From the NCBI RefSeq assembly GCF_002288925.2, contig NW_022098076.1, positions 92,225,933 through 92,289,932 of the forward strand: a stretch of 64,000 nt of DNA. Reading direction: 5' to 3'. Below, piece after piece: positions 1 to 12,400 of the stretch. Positions within the stretch are counted from its first letter, which is position 1. Every line of letters begins with the position of its first letter. The position numbers and the translations under genes were made by a program. Under the pieces are notes generated by a model, which saw only the letters and a list, made by a program, of their open reading frames with translations, was not told the DNA's origin and did no database searches. Origin of the DNA: Delphinapterus leucas (Eukaryota; Chordata; Mammalia; Artiodactyla; Monodontidae).

Positions 1-410
1 TGCTTAATTAAGAGGGGAAAAAAATGAACCAAGCAGAAGTATATAGAGTAGCTGTGAAATTGGGGGTTATTTTCTAGATCTTACACTTGCCTATAACAGG
101 CATAACGTGAAACTCCAGAGGGAATTTGAATTTATAGGAATGTTCACATAAACACCAGCAGTGGATAACTATTACACAACGTTCAAAGTATACAATGTAA
201 TTGCCCGGAGACAAAGAGGGTTGACTCCACAGACACATTTAGCACCATATTGATAGGTCATGCAGCAGACATTTCCTCCCAAGTTCGAGTGTAAATCAAA
301 GCATGAAATGGTACAGTGCAAGGGAATCTATACCCAGAGCTTCTACAAAGACGACTGGCGATGGCGGACTCCTTCTTCTTCAAGAGGTATGTGTCACTGG
401 TCGGCCGCGC
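1..410 (-). other. COL6A3: COL6A3 3' untranslated region (left edge unknown)
   Basis: The sequence after the stop codon should be 3' UTR. No AATAAA hexamer is present on the minus strand here. The variants TATAAA (131-136) and AATAAC (67-72) occur. The true poly(A) site may use one of these or lie before position 1. Confidence 0.6.
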
Positions 411-451
411 TTAGGTCCCAATCGCAGCAATGACTCCGGGCTTGATGAGCA
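411..451 (-). CDS. COL6A3: COL6A3 exon 44: last coding segment and stop
   Basis: Forty-one coding bases give the C-terminal tail [13 protein letters not shown] and a TAA stop at 413-411. The human tail is VLAKPGVISVMGT, so the ending is homologous. The acceptor is CCATGCTCAG. Exon 43's final G plus TG here makes the Val codon, which confirms the phase. Confidence 0.94.
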
Positions 452-3400
452 CTGAGCATGGATGGCGGGGGCGGCGGGTGAGGGTGGAAAGGAAGAGGAG
501 GGGAAAAGTCACATTACTGACCCAAAAGGACACTGTATTTCTCATGAAAATATCCATGGCCTCTGGCTTTCATCACCAATCTCACTTTTCAGTTCATTTC
601 CTTCAGTGGCTCCCCTGGAGCTTCTTGGCCTGGGGTTTGGGGCTTTCTGTGCCACCTGAGCCCTTTCTCTCTCCTGGCATCACCTGCCTGGCCTTTAAGC
701 AAACCCAGCGCTCCCATTCCGCACCAGCCCCAGAATCTCTGTGCAGCTGTTCTGATTTTATTACCAATCACGTTGCCCAGCATAATGGAGATATCGCATG
801 GCCTGGCGGTCCACATTATCATTTAGAGGAAGCAAGATTATTTAAAGTTGAATAGACTATATAGCAGTTATTATTAATTGTTCATTATATTATTTTCCTA
901 ATAACCATGTCTGTTACAGTATTTTATGAATAACAGAAACTTAGTAATATTTCTGAAGGGTAAGGAGTGGTCCACCGTATGTTTCCTCATCGGCAAAAAT
1001 ACAAGTATACAAGTATGTTTTTAGGAAACCATAATAACTCAGAAAATTAACCCCGTGTGTTTTATTTGTACACCTTCCTCATCTGAAAATCCAATTTATC
1101 TTCTTTTTCAAATCTATCATCATTATTATCATTCAAATATCTTTAAAAGGTGAATTATTGGCCTGGATCCCTTACCTGCAAAAACCACCAACACAAAAGA
1201 AGAATCACTTACCAGGAGGGCAAACCTTTTCACATTCACCCTGCGAATCAAATCTGTTTTCATTTCCACCACAGCCTCCATACCAGAATCTGGCGCAGCT
1301 TTCAGTAACGGAATCATAGTACCATTTTAATATAAAGTCCCTGCAAGTTCCTTCTTCTTTTGGCAACTTACATATATCTTGAAGAACAAGATGGGGAAAG
1401 AGGATTAATGAGAACGTGTAAGTTACTGTGCTCCCAGCGTGAGGGGCTGAAGCTCTAATCACAGTGCTGTCAGAGAGAGAAAACAGAAGAGTTTCCAGAG
1501 GAAAACTTCCTTTACCTCCCCAGTCTTCAGTTTCCTCACTGTCAAGTGGACATAATAATCACCTACAGATCTGAGAGCAATAAATACAATCTTATCGATG
1601 AAAGTACTTCATAAACTACACTTGGAATCCCAAATGTTGGCAATTATTATTGGATGATTTCAGACTAAATGAACTGTGTTTTCCCCTTTCCAATCACTGG
1701 GTCACTTAGTCTCCGGTTCTTTCAATGCTCAACCCCTGGAGAAGAAACCTAATTTTAAAACCTTGGAGTTTTCTACTCCTTGCAAAATAACAATTAAGTT
1801 CTGTCAGAATGTCATTCAAAAACAAGACTCTCCATTTCACTACAAGCCGGGTAGATTAAAAACAAAAGTCAAAGTGCAAAAAGAAAATCCTTTATGAATA
1901 TGTGTGTAGGGACTTCCCTGGAGGCACAGTGGTCAAGAATCCACCTGCCAATGCAGGGGACATGGGTTTGAGCCCTGGTCTGGGAAGATCCCACATGCCA
2001 TGGAGCAACTAAGCCCGTGCGCCACAACTACTGAGCCTGCGCTGTAAAGCCCGCGAGCCACAGCTACTGAGCCCACGTTTCACAACTACTGAAGCCCAAG
2101 TGCCTAGAGCCCGCGCACCACAGTGAAGCCCGCGCACCCCGCTTGTCGCAACTAGAGAAAGCCTACACACAGCAACAAAGACCCAATGCAGCCAAAAATA
2201 AATAAATTTTTTAAATGTGTATATATGCACACATGTGTTGTGTCTGTGTGTGTGTAGCTACTACCTTTGTGACCAGTCAAATTTAACAAGCCAAAAGAAG
2301 AGCTAATACTGATGCAAAATTCACAGAAGCAAAAATGTCACATTGCAAAGCTATTCCGAAGACAGCATTCTTTTTCCAGTTAAGGAAGTTTATGTTTTAA
2401 ATGCATGCTTCTGATGCAGTCCAGCTGCAGAGTAAAAGCTACATTCTCCACCACGCCTGGAAAAAAAGAAAACTTTACAGTTCACACACAGTAAAACTTC
2501 TGTTTACAGTGTTTTCTGGCAAACTCTACATCTGGCTGGAAAAGAGAAACATTAATATCAACTGTTATCTGAAAGTTTGTAAAATGTAAAACAAACCCCT
2601 GGAGTGGACAATGTTACATGTTTATGTGCGTAACTAACACCCGTGAATCACCGGCCCTCCCCACACAGGGCTGACATTTCCGGGGGCCTTTTCCCCAGCT
2701 CCATGGATGGCAGGGGTGGTAGGCATCTTCAGGGATGATGGGTAACAAGAAGTAAAAGGAAAATCTAGGTCTTCAGGTAGAAAACCAAAGCTCAGGTCAA
2801 GCATAATGGACCAGACTTCCAGGAACAGGATTCAGGCTCAGAATTGGTCTAAGACACTACCTGGTGACTCTGGGGAGGCTGTCACCCCCGCCCCCAGGAA
2901 GAAAGTGACCCCACACCTACAGCATCTCTGAGTTGCAGACACTTTCAGAGGCCCAGAAGGCCAGCAGTGCTACCAAGAGCTTTTGAAGACCCAAATGAGG
3001 CCAGGATAAAATGATGACAACTTACAAAAACAACTTGCTTCATCTCAGATGTGCCAACGCTAGAGGAGAAGGCCTGGTTTGAAGGAATGAGGGGACTGAG
3101 CCAGGCAAGATCGTTCAAGCACCAACACACATCCCTTGTTTACTGGTGGGTCCCCTGTTAGCATGGGAACTTGGCCAAATGGTCGCCTCATCCCCTCCCC
3201 TTTCTTCCCCAGAGCATCCCCCAGTGGCCCAGGTTGGTTCCACTTTGTTCCAAGTGCACCCAGTCCTGGCCATCTGTGTTTAGCTCTTTGGGTCCTACTC
3301 CCCTGTGCTCTTCTGAAGCAACAGAAGTCTTCCCAGACCCAAGGACACCCAGCCTGGAGGCAGCCCAGCAGCAGGACACTGCTCCCTGACCAACTGGCTT

Positions 3401-6400
3401 TTCCAATTTCCCTTGATTTTCACCTTCAGTCTCCGGTACCAAACTACGGCTCTTGCATTCTACATCCTTTATTCCAGCAGGAGTCACTGCCAAGACCCTT
3501 AAGGTTTACTAATGGGATATGAGGATGCTACTACTCTGGACTCGTAAATTCTTGGAGAACCAAGAGAAATATGTTAATGTGGGCCTCAACTTTATGCAAA
3601 GACAAGAGCCTGGGGTTCTCCATTTTTAAAGCATGAAAATGGAAGGTTTTCTGTTCTTAAGAAGAGAAAGTTTTAAACTCCCGTCATTTGATCTCTGAGA
3701 CCCACGCAGGCTGGACTCACCCAAGCTATGTCTGCATATGCTAGAACAATGGTGTCAAAGTCTACAACATTGAAGTGTCCTAGAGTCCAAAGAAGGATGG
3801 TTGGATCTCACTGAGTTTTTCCCTAGAACAAGTCTTTGGACATGACAGCTATTTATGTTTCCCTCCAGAAAGAGTTTTCCCCTTGGGGCCCAGCCCTGGG
3901 GGAACCTGGGGTCCTTGATCCAAGAGAAGTGTCTGGCTACATATTCATTGATTTTCCCCTCCTTATACTGAGAACCCAACCAGAGCCTAAGAGACCATGA
4001 GGAGTGAGAATTATCACCAACCTTTCCTGGTTCACTTTTGCCTAGAATAACAATGTAAATAAGTTTCTTTTTTTTTTTTTTAATTTTTTTATAAGTTTCA
4101 GTTTAGGGCTTCCCTGGTGGCGCAGTGGTTAAGAACCTGCCTGCCAACGCAGAGGACACTGGTTCGAGCCCTGCTCCAGGAAGATCCCATATGCCGCGGA
4201 GCAGCTAAGCCGGTGCACCACCACTACTGAGCCTGCGCCCTAGAGCCCGCGAGCCACAACTACTGAAGCCCGCGTGCCTAGAGCCAGTGCTCCAAAACAG
4301 CAGAAGCCACTGCAATGAGAAGCCCGCGCACTACAACAAAGAGTAGCCCCCACTCGCCGTAACTAGAGAAAGCCTGCGCGCAGCAACGAAGACCCAACGC
4401 AGCCAAAAATAAATAAATAAATGTATAAAAAATAATAATAAGTTTCATTTTAAAAGAGAGACTTGAAAGGCTGCCTGATTCAGATCCCCATCTGGTGAAG
4501 CTTCCTGGTGAAATAGTCAACGGTTACTGGGCTTCAGTGAGCTTCCAAACATGAGAGGAAACTGATGCAAGCGTGATGCCTGGAGAAACCCTGTCCAAGG
4601 AATCCCACGCTCACAGAAACCACAGGAGCCAACCTACATTCTGGAACAACAGCCATGGGGTGGAAGGCACCCAAAGAAACACAGCCTACTTTTGTAATAA
4701 AGACGTGTGTGTGTGCACGTGTAATACTCATGGGAAAAAACCAGGAAAGATATGCATTGGATCATTAATGGTGGCCATAAATGGTCATCAGTGTTTGATT
4801 ATGGGAATCATATTTTTCTTACATTTTTCTGTATGTCCTGAATTCTTCACAATGAATATCTATTATGTTATTACTAGAAAAAGTGTTTGAAACCAAAAAC
4901 ATGTTGAATTGGAAAATCTTGCCTTTTTTATCAGTTGAGATTTGTATAGTGTCTAAAAGCAGCATATTTTTTTTTAGTTCTGTGATTCTAAAATTATCAT
5001 TATTTATTTCTTTAAACTTCTTTTTTTAATTGGGATATAGTAGCTTTACAATGTTGTGTTAGTTTCTACAGTACAGCGAAGTGAAGTAGAGTTCCCTGTG
5101 CTATGTAGTAGGTTCTCATTGTTATCTATTTTACCCATATTAGTTAGTGTATATATGTCATTCCCAATCTCCCAGTTCATCCCACCCTGCTTTCCCCCCT
5201 TGGTGTCCATACGCTTATCCTCTATGTCTGTGTCTCTATTGCAAAGCAGCCTTTTTAAAGACATCAATTTGACATTTTCCAAACCAGCAAGTTATCAGTA
5301 TTTAAGTTCTTTCTTAAGCAAAATCGTGGGAGCTGAGAGGAGGGGAAAGGGTTTAGGCTGCAGTTGTGAATATGTGTAAATATGTTCCTCGTTAGTTTAA
5401 TGGTTTCAAAACAAGAAGAAGGTTTAATTGCCTTAGGATCAGACATTGTTGACATGATATAAAGTGCTTCCAAACCTCTGAAGCAGATACAATTGGCAGG
5501 AATGAATAAAACTTTCCTGTGTCTACATTTTGAGTGTGGATTGGCTCAAAAAGTACCAAAGAAACTTTTTTTGTACTTTTAACCTTATTTTCAATGTAGC
5601 TGTAGTTGCATTTTAAATGTAGTTTCAGGTCTTGACCAATAGAGTTTTATTTCATAAGACTTTTATAGCTCACAATAAAAAAATACCAAATGCCCTTGGA
5701 GACCCATCTTAACCCAAACATGGTAGCTGACTTAGCTACATTCTCATGCAGCAGTAAACACACAGCCCTGAAGACGGCTACGTCTCTTCAAAGTAGAGAA
5801 AATATTTGTAGCCATTGAATGTACCTCAACTTCTGGGGTTAAGTTAGTTCTTTAAATTATTATCAACATAAAGTCATATATTTTCCCCATCACATCGTTT
5901 TGTGGCAGCCAATGCTGTATATTCATGGTGGAACACAGCCAAGCAAATACTGGATTTCATCAAATCTAAGACATCTTAATTTTATAATGTACTATTGTTC
6001 TATAATCCACTAAGTAAGAGAAAATGCTGCCAATAAGCCATGACATATCATCAACTTCAAGTCACATTTCAATTTCAGAGGTACCACAATGGGGAAAATT
6101 GTACATCTTAGAATCAACAAAGTAAGTAAAACATTGCTGAACTTATTTCCTTCAGAGCTGTGTAACTGACCCAGGAATGCCGGATCAGACAAAATATGGT
6201 CATTTCTACAGATTGCTAATTTCTAGGGTGAGTAGAAAAGAATGTTACACATTGTGTTAGTTATTTTTATTCTCTTCTGCATTGAAACATTTCTTCACAC
6301 ATGGGTGGGCCAATAATTTAGGATTCATTCTTTTCTGAGTTAAATTTTTTTTTTCTTTTTTTTTGCTGTTTAGAAACTTCAGAGTCTTAACTTTGCTAAT

Positions 6401-9400
6401 CATATGCATGTAAAATATTCATCCAAGTCTTCTTTGGCCAAAGATGAGAAGGAGAAAGAGAGAGATGGTAACAAAAACCTAAAACCAACACTAGCAACAA
6501 CACAGCATCCTCAAAACTAGCGGCCACAAAGCATACTGCAAAAATGCCTAGCACAGTCGGTACTTCTTTAAGACTGTGACAAGCACCGAAAGATTTGTTT
6601 AATTGCTGCTAACTGCCATTTTCAGGCAGCAAATGTATCTCAGAAAAGTGGGTGTGATGCCCTTAGGTGCTGAGGAAAGCAAAAAGTGGGGTGGGATCTT
6701 TCTTTTTGCAGGGCTTGTTTTGTTGAGGAAAATACAAGTATTAACCATTTAAAATGGAATCATGTAGTATTGCAAAGTCTGGAATCCTGAATGGTTAGTA
6801 ATGATGCTATTGGTTTGCTGTTGTGATCAACCTTCATCTCAAGCTGAGGCCTTACTGCCACACCTCACACTCCATGTGACACAGGGCCAGGCCTCAGATG
6901 GGGGACAAAGAATCCCCTCACTAGGCTATCCTCCCATTACATGCCTGTGTCAAATTTCTGGTAAAGAAGTACCTATTAAATGTGAATTTCAAAAGGGGTA
7001 AATATTAACATATGAAAACTCAAATATTAGGACTGCTCAAACTTCTCCCCCTTCATTGGATGCCATGGACCAAAGACCTTTTATTTCACAGGATTTTTGC
7101 CCACAATTTCCTGCATAGATTCAAACACTGGTCACCATGTTTCCTAAACCCCAAGTGGTAAACTATGACAAAATTCAGTTCCTAAAGATAGAATCAAAAC
7201 CCAGTAAATCTTTTATTCATAGAGGTAAAAAAGCAAAGAAGAGTGTCTAGGGAATTCCCTGGTGGTCCAGTGGTTAGGACTCAGTGCTTTCACTGCTGTG
7301 GGCCCAGGTTCGATCCCTGGTTGGGGAACTAAGATCCCGCAAGCTGCATGCCAAGGTCAAAAAACAAAAATAGTATCTAGCATTTAAAACTAAGAAAGGA
7401 ACACATCTCTGTAAGCACAAACTGTGTTTGTGCTTACAGAGATGAACTGTAATGAACTGGTGCTGGAATTAAACTGCATTCACGTCCACATATAAAAGCT
7501 AGTTTTAAAACTTATTTTTGCCTGAATTGTCTAGAAAATACATCTTTGGAGAAATAATGCATGTTGTGGCAATTGATATTTAGATGTGAAATATACCTGA
7601 AACTACTGAGTAAAAATATAGTTAGTATATTTTTTAAAGTTTCTTATAAACAATGATTTGTTGTTACTCCTTTTCTATCTGCAAAAATAGAAATATATTA
7701 AAATGTTTCACCCCCTGGAAAATTTTCTAAGATGCTTTGATTATATGTGGGAGGGGTTGGTAGGGAGGAGGGAAAACAAGCTTCCATCTCCTAATCCTGT
7801 TTACCCATTTTCAATTTATACATTTTAAAGTAAATATCCAATTAATTTCATTGAAGAAGAGCATTCAAAATGGTGTGTGTGTGTGTGTGTGCACACCTAC
7901 ATATGTTCATTCAGCGACTTCTCCAGGCAAAGTGCTGGGCTTTTTTTTTTTTTTTCAAAGCGCTGTTTTGTTACTTGCAGGCTAGAGATGAATTATGCAG
8001 AAACTTGTTCTTCAGAAGAGCAAGTAAGGGACTTCCCTGGTAGTCCAGTGGTTAAGAATCCACCTTCCACGGGCTTGATCCCTGGTCGGGGAACTAAGAT
8101 CCCACGTGCCGCCATAATTACTGAGCCCACACGCCTCAACTAGCGAGAAGCCCGCATGCCACAACTAAGACCCGATGCAGCCAAAAATAAAAATAAATGA
8201 AATAAACAAAAATTTTTAAAAAAAGAAGAGCAAGTAATTTATATTTTCAGGCTGACTTGAATCACTAGGGGGGAAATATATACACGTGTGTGTGCACACA
8301 CACGTGAAAGGAAGGGTGAAAGAACATTCAAGTCCTGGGTTTGAGGGCTCTGTACTGATCAGAAGGAAGGAGAAAGGTTTTGGACTCATCTGTATGTAAC
8401 TACCACCCATCGCCTTGAAGGACACAAAAGCCCCAGTCTCAAAATCTCTTTTCTGTCTGTCACATGAAGAGAGGAGACCTAAGTGTTGAAGGTCTAGATT
8501 GAAAACACCTTCCTACGTCTGAATCTGTGACTCAGTCTTAAAAAACAAGACAGCCCAGCCAGATTCTTGCTTAAAGATTGTGTTGTTTATATTAACTCAA
8601 CACTGTTTATATATTCTTATTCCCTCTGGACCATACATAAGAGAACCAAAAACATCCCCAAATCTCACTGTGTAATTTATTCCTAATCATTTTCTCTCAG
8701 TGAAGCACTGAATTTGCTAGAAGTTTTACTTTTCCCACACTCTGTGAGGGGTGAAGTTACCAGCAAGTGGCAAATGATATGCACAGATTTCAGGGACTTT
8801 GAAGTCAGAATGTCATCTGTCCTGACCCATATCTTTGGTGAAATCCCAGTAGGTCCATTGTGGCTTCTCTGAGCTCAAGCATCGTGTTGGGAGATGACTC
8901 AGGAAGGTAGCTGGGGTGCACTAGGGCCTGCAGGGAACCCCCAGTGCAGGGGACAAAGGCTTATCCATTGTCCCTTGATTATGAGCAGAAATCAAAGGAG
9001 TTGAGAAAACTCTAATTTAGAAAGATACATGCACCCATGTTCATAGCAGCACTATTTACAATAGCCAAGACGTGGAAGCAACCTAAGTGTCCATCAACAG
9101 ATGAATAGATAAGGAAGACATGGTACATATACATAATGGAATGCTACTCAGCCATAAAAAAGAATGAAATAATGCCATGTGCAGCAACATGGATGGACCT
9201 GGAGATTATCGTACTAAATGAAGTAAGTCAGAGAAATACAAATACCCTATGATATCACTTATATGTGGAATCTAAAATATGACACAAATGAACTTATTTA
9301 CAAAACAGAAACAGACTCACTGACAGACATAGAAAACAAACCTATGGGTACCAAAGGGGAAAACGGGCAGGGGAGGGATAAATTAGGAGTTTGGGATTAG

Positions 9401-12400
9401 CAGATACAAACTACTATATACAAAATAGATAAACAGCAAAGTCCTTCTGTATAGCACAGGGAACTATATTCAATATCCTGTAATAACCCATAACGGAAAA
9501 GAAAATGATAAAGAATATATATATATATATACGTATAACTGAGTCACTTTGCTGTACACCAGAAACTAACACAACATTGTAAATTGACTATACTTCAATT
9601 AAAAAATAAGAAATCAAAGGGGTTGAGACTTGTTTTCTTCTCCATCCCAAACCACCATGCCACATCCATACTGGCATTTTTTTAGTTTGAGTTAAAAATC
9701 ATAGCATTAAAAGTTTTTATAAAATCTTTTTGTACAACTCTTAAGTTAAAACTTAATTACCCAGTCTACCATGAATTATTGAATTGTTCCCATAAATTTA
9801 TGTCAAGAGGAGAGAATTTCTTGGTTTTCTGTCAGTCTTTCCATTGGAAAGGCAAAAGGAGTTTGAAAAACACGTGGCTGTCTCTAACAAAGACCAATTC
9901 CTAAACTTGTTTCTAAAAGTAAACTATTTTAAAACATTTTGCAGCTCTATAAGTAGTTGGTTTTTTGACCCTTAACACACATCTGTGTATGTAATAGTTT
10001 CATAATTCCTGCATTGACTCCTCATCTTCTTTCTAGTAACTCCTGATACCACATGTCAGTGTGGGTTGTGGATGAATTAAAAGATAGATAGGTAGGTAGA
10101 TAAATGTAGAAGTACAGATATAGATAAACCATGTATACATGGACACAGGGCAAGTCCATCAATGGAATAAAATACTATTCCAGCCACTATGGAGAACAGT
10201 ATGGAGGTTCCTTAAAAAACTAAAAATAGAGCTACCAGATGACCCAGCAATCCCACAACTGGGCATATACCCTGAGAAAACCATAATTGAAAAAGAGTCA
10301 TGTACCACAATGTTCGTTGCAACACTATTCACAATAGCCAGGACATGGAAGCAACCTAAGTGTCCATCAACAGATGAATGGATAAAGAAGATGTGGCACA
10401 TATATACAATGGAATATTACTCAGCCATAAGAAGAAACGAAATTGAATTATTTGTAGTGAGGTGGATAGACCTAGAGTCTGTCATACAGAGTGAAGTAAG
10501 TCAGAAAGAGAAAAACAAATATCGTATGCTAACACATATATATGGAATCTAAAAAAAAAAAAATTGTTCTGATGAGCCTAGGGGCTGGACAGGAATAAAG
10601 ACACAGATGTAGGGAATGGGCTTGAGGACACGGGGAGGGGGAAGGGTAAGCCGGAACAAAGTGAGAGAGTGGCCTTGACACATACACACTACCAAATGTA
10701 AAACAGATACCTAGTGGGAAGCAGCCGCATAGCACAGGGAGATCAGCTCGGTGCTCTGTGACCAGCTAGAGGGGTGGGATAAGGAGGGTGGGAGGCAGAC
10801 GCAAGAGGGAGGGTATATGGGGATATATGTATGCATATGGCTGATTCACTTTGTTATACAGCAGCAACTAACACACCAATGTAAAGCAATTATACTCCAA
10901 TAAAGATGTTAAAGAAAAATACTATTCTGGTAATAGAGAAGATTCCCTCTAGAAACAACTAAAAGAATTGAGAGCCCTGTATTTCCAAGTGGCCCCAAAG
11001 AGATGGGTGTGTGGAGTCAGAAACCACCCAATTTCATTTAAACACTGATGAGATACGATGCAAACTCTACAAAAAGGATGAGGTGGAGAAACAAGGGTCA
11101 CTTTAAAACTTAAACTGGAAAGAGTAAAATAGGGAGTCCTTGCCAACAGCTCAAAAAATAATTTGTTGCTGCTTCTGACAATGCAGGGCATATTGAGAAA
11201 GCACAGCTGCTTTTAAATCTAGCACTGCAGGAAAGCAGCTGGGCACTCGATATATGGCTTTCGTCATAATCCGTTGCAGAAATTAACAACCTAAAGAGAT
11301 ATGCCCTCCTTCTCCTGACTGTGGCCAATATATCAAAAACTAATGAACTGTCCCTATAACTAGTGGAAACCCTTTGCTTTGGGGTCTGTAAACAATAAGA
11401 TATCTAAATACCCTTGACTGTGGAATTAGTACCAATATCTTTTGCAGAATACTCTTAAGCAAAGCATATTGGCCATTTCAATAACCAGTTTCCCACAGAT
11501 GAACAATCATAGCTCATGTTCCCCTGAAGAAGAGGTTACGGGTCCCCCAGAGTTCCACTGCCCAGGACAAAAGCAAGTCACAACTGTCACTTCCAGAAAC
11601 ACATCTAACTCATCATGGATTTCACATAAAATATGCACATGCTTGGGGTCAGACACATAGAGAATGGCAGGCTAGGCTAAGCCAGGGCGTGTGCTTAGGA
11701 AATTGGGACCAGAACATTGATCCCATGGGTCACTTCCAAACCCATTTATTTCATGGATTCCAGTCTGAATTGTCTTGTATTCTTCTAAGCAGTTTTTATT
11801 AGATTCAGTCACCAAGCGGATGAAATCCTATGCTTCGCTGCATCACACACCGCACATCAACTCGAGTCCCAAGATGAGGCACCAGGGAAATGACTAAGGG
11901 ACACATGAGTTCCTGGCTACGGCTCCCAAAGCAGCCCTCATTCAACTTTTTCTAAGGTCCTGGGGACAGGCAACTTGGAATGTGCAGAATAAGCCCAGGA
12001 GGGGCCACACAGAGCCACTTTGAAACTTTCTCCATACAAGTCACTCCTGGTCTGAGAATTAGAACCCCAGCAGATTAAACTGTTCAGAAGAATGCTTTCT
12101 TAGTGCTGCAGTGGACCTGATAGTTTCACAGCTCACCTGTTTTACTCCCAGCCAGCCGTTCTGCACTCACCACTAGATTGATGGTTGAACTAGAAGCTGA
12201 CCTCGCCGTTTGCGGAGATGGAGGCTGAATTTTCTCTATAAAAGAAAAAGATACACCACTAATAGGTAACTCAGAAAATGAAAGGCTTAGGAACCCTATG
12301 GGACTGAGGCAGGCTTGCCGTTCTGGGTCATGTCTTATGTAAGGAGGGGCCACTGAAACGTAGAGACCCAAGAAGTCTCCACACACACTGCTTATGTCTG

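Larger units (their letters stand above)
1378..12136 (-). other. COL6A3: COL6A3 intron 42 (10.8 kb), rich in repeats
   Basis: The largest intron in the window. It holds four CHR SINEs (1909, 4106, 7250, 8028), an L1 3' end on the minus strand (5020), two on the plus strand (9007, 10181), GT and AT runs, a 41-base hairpin and a 24-base palindrome. A MIR-like fragment lies near 1520-1650. The rest is unassigned, and I see no exon or second gene. Confidence 0.85.

Noticed and set aside
1909..2212. A tRNA-like sequence with box B
   Set aside because: It is the tRNA-derived head of a CHR SINE and is not a tRNA gene; the same holds for the other SINEs.
10139..10552. A 137-codon frame resembling a retroelement protein
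   Set aside because: It lies in a 5'-truncated L1 3' end with target-site duplications; it is a repeat fragment and not a host gene.
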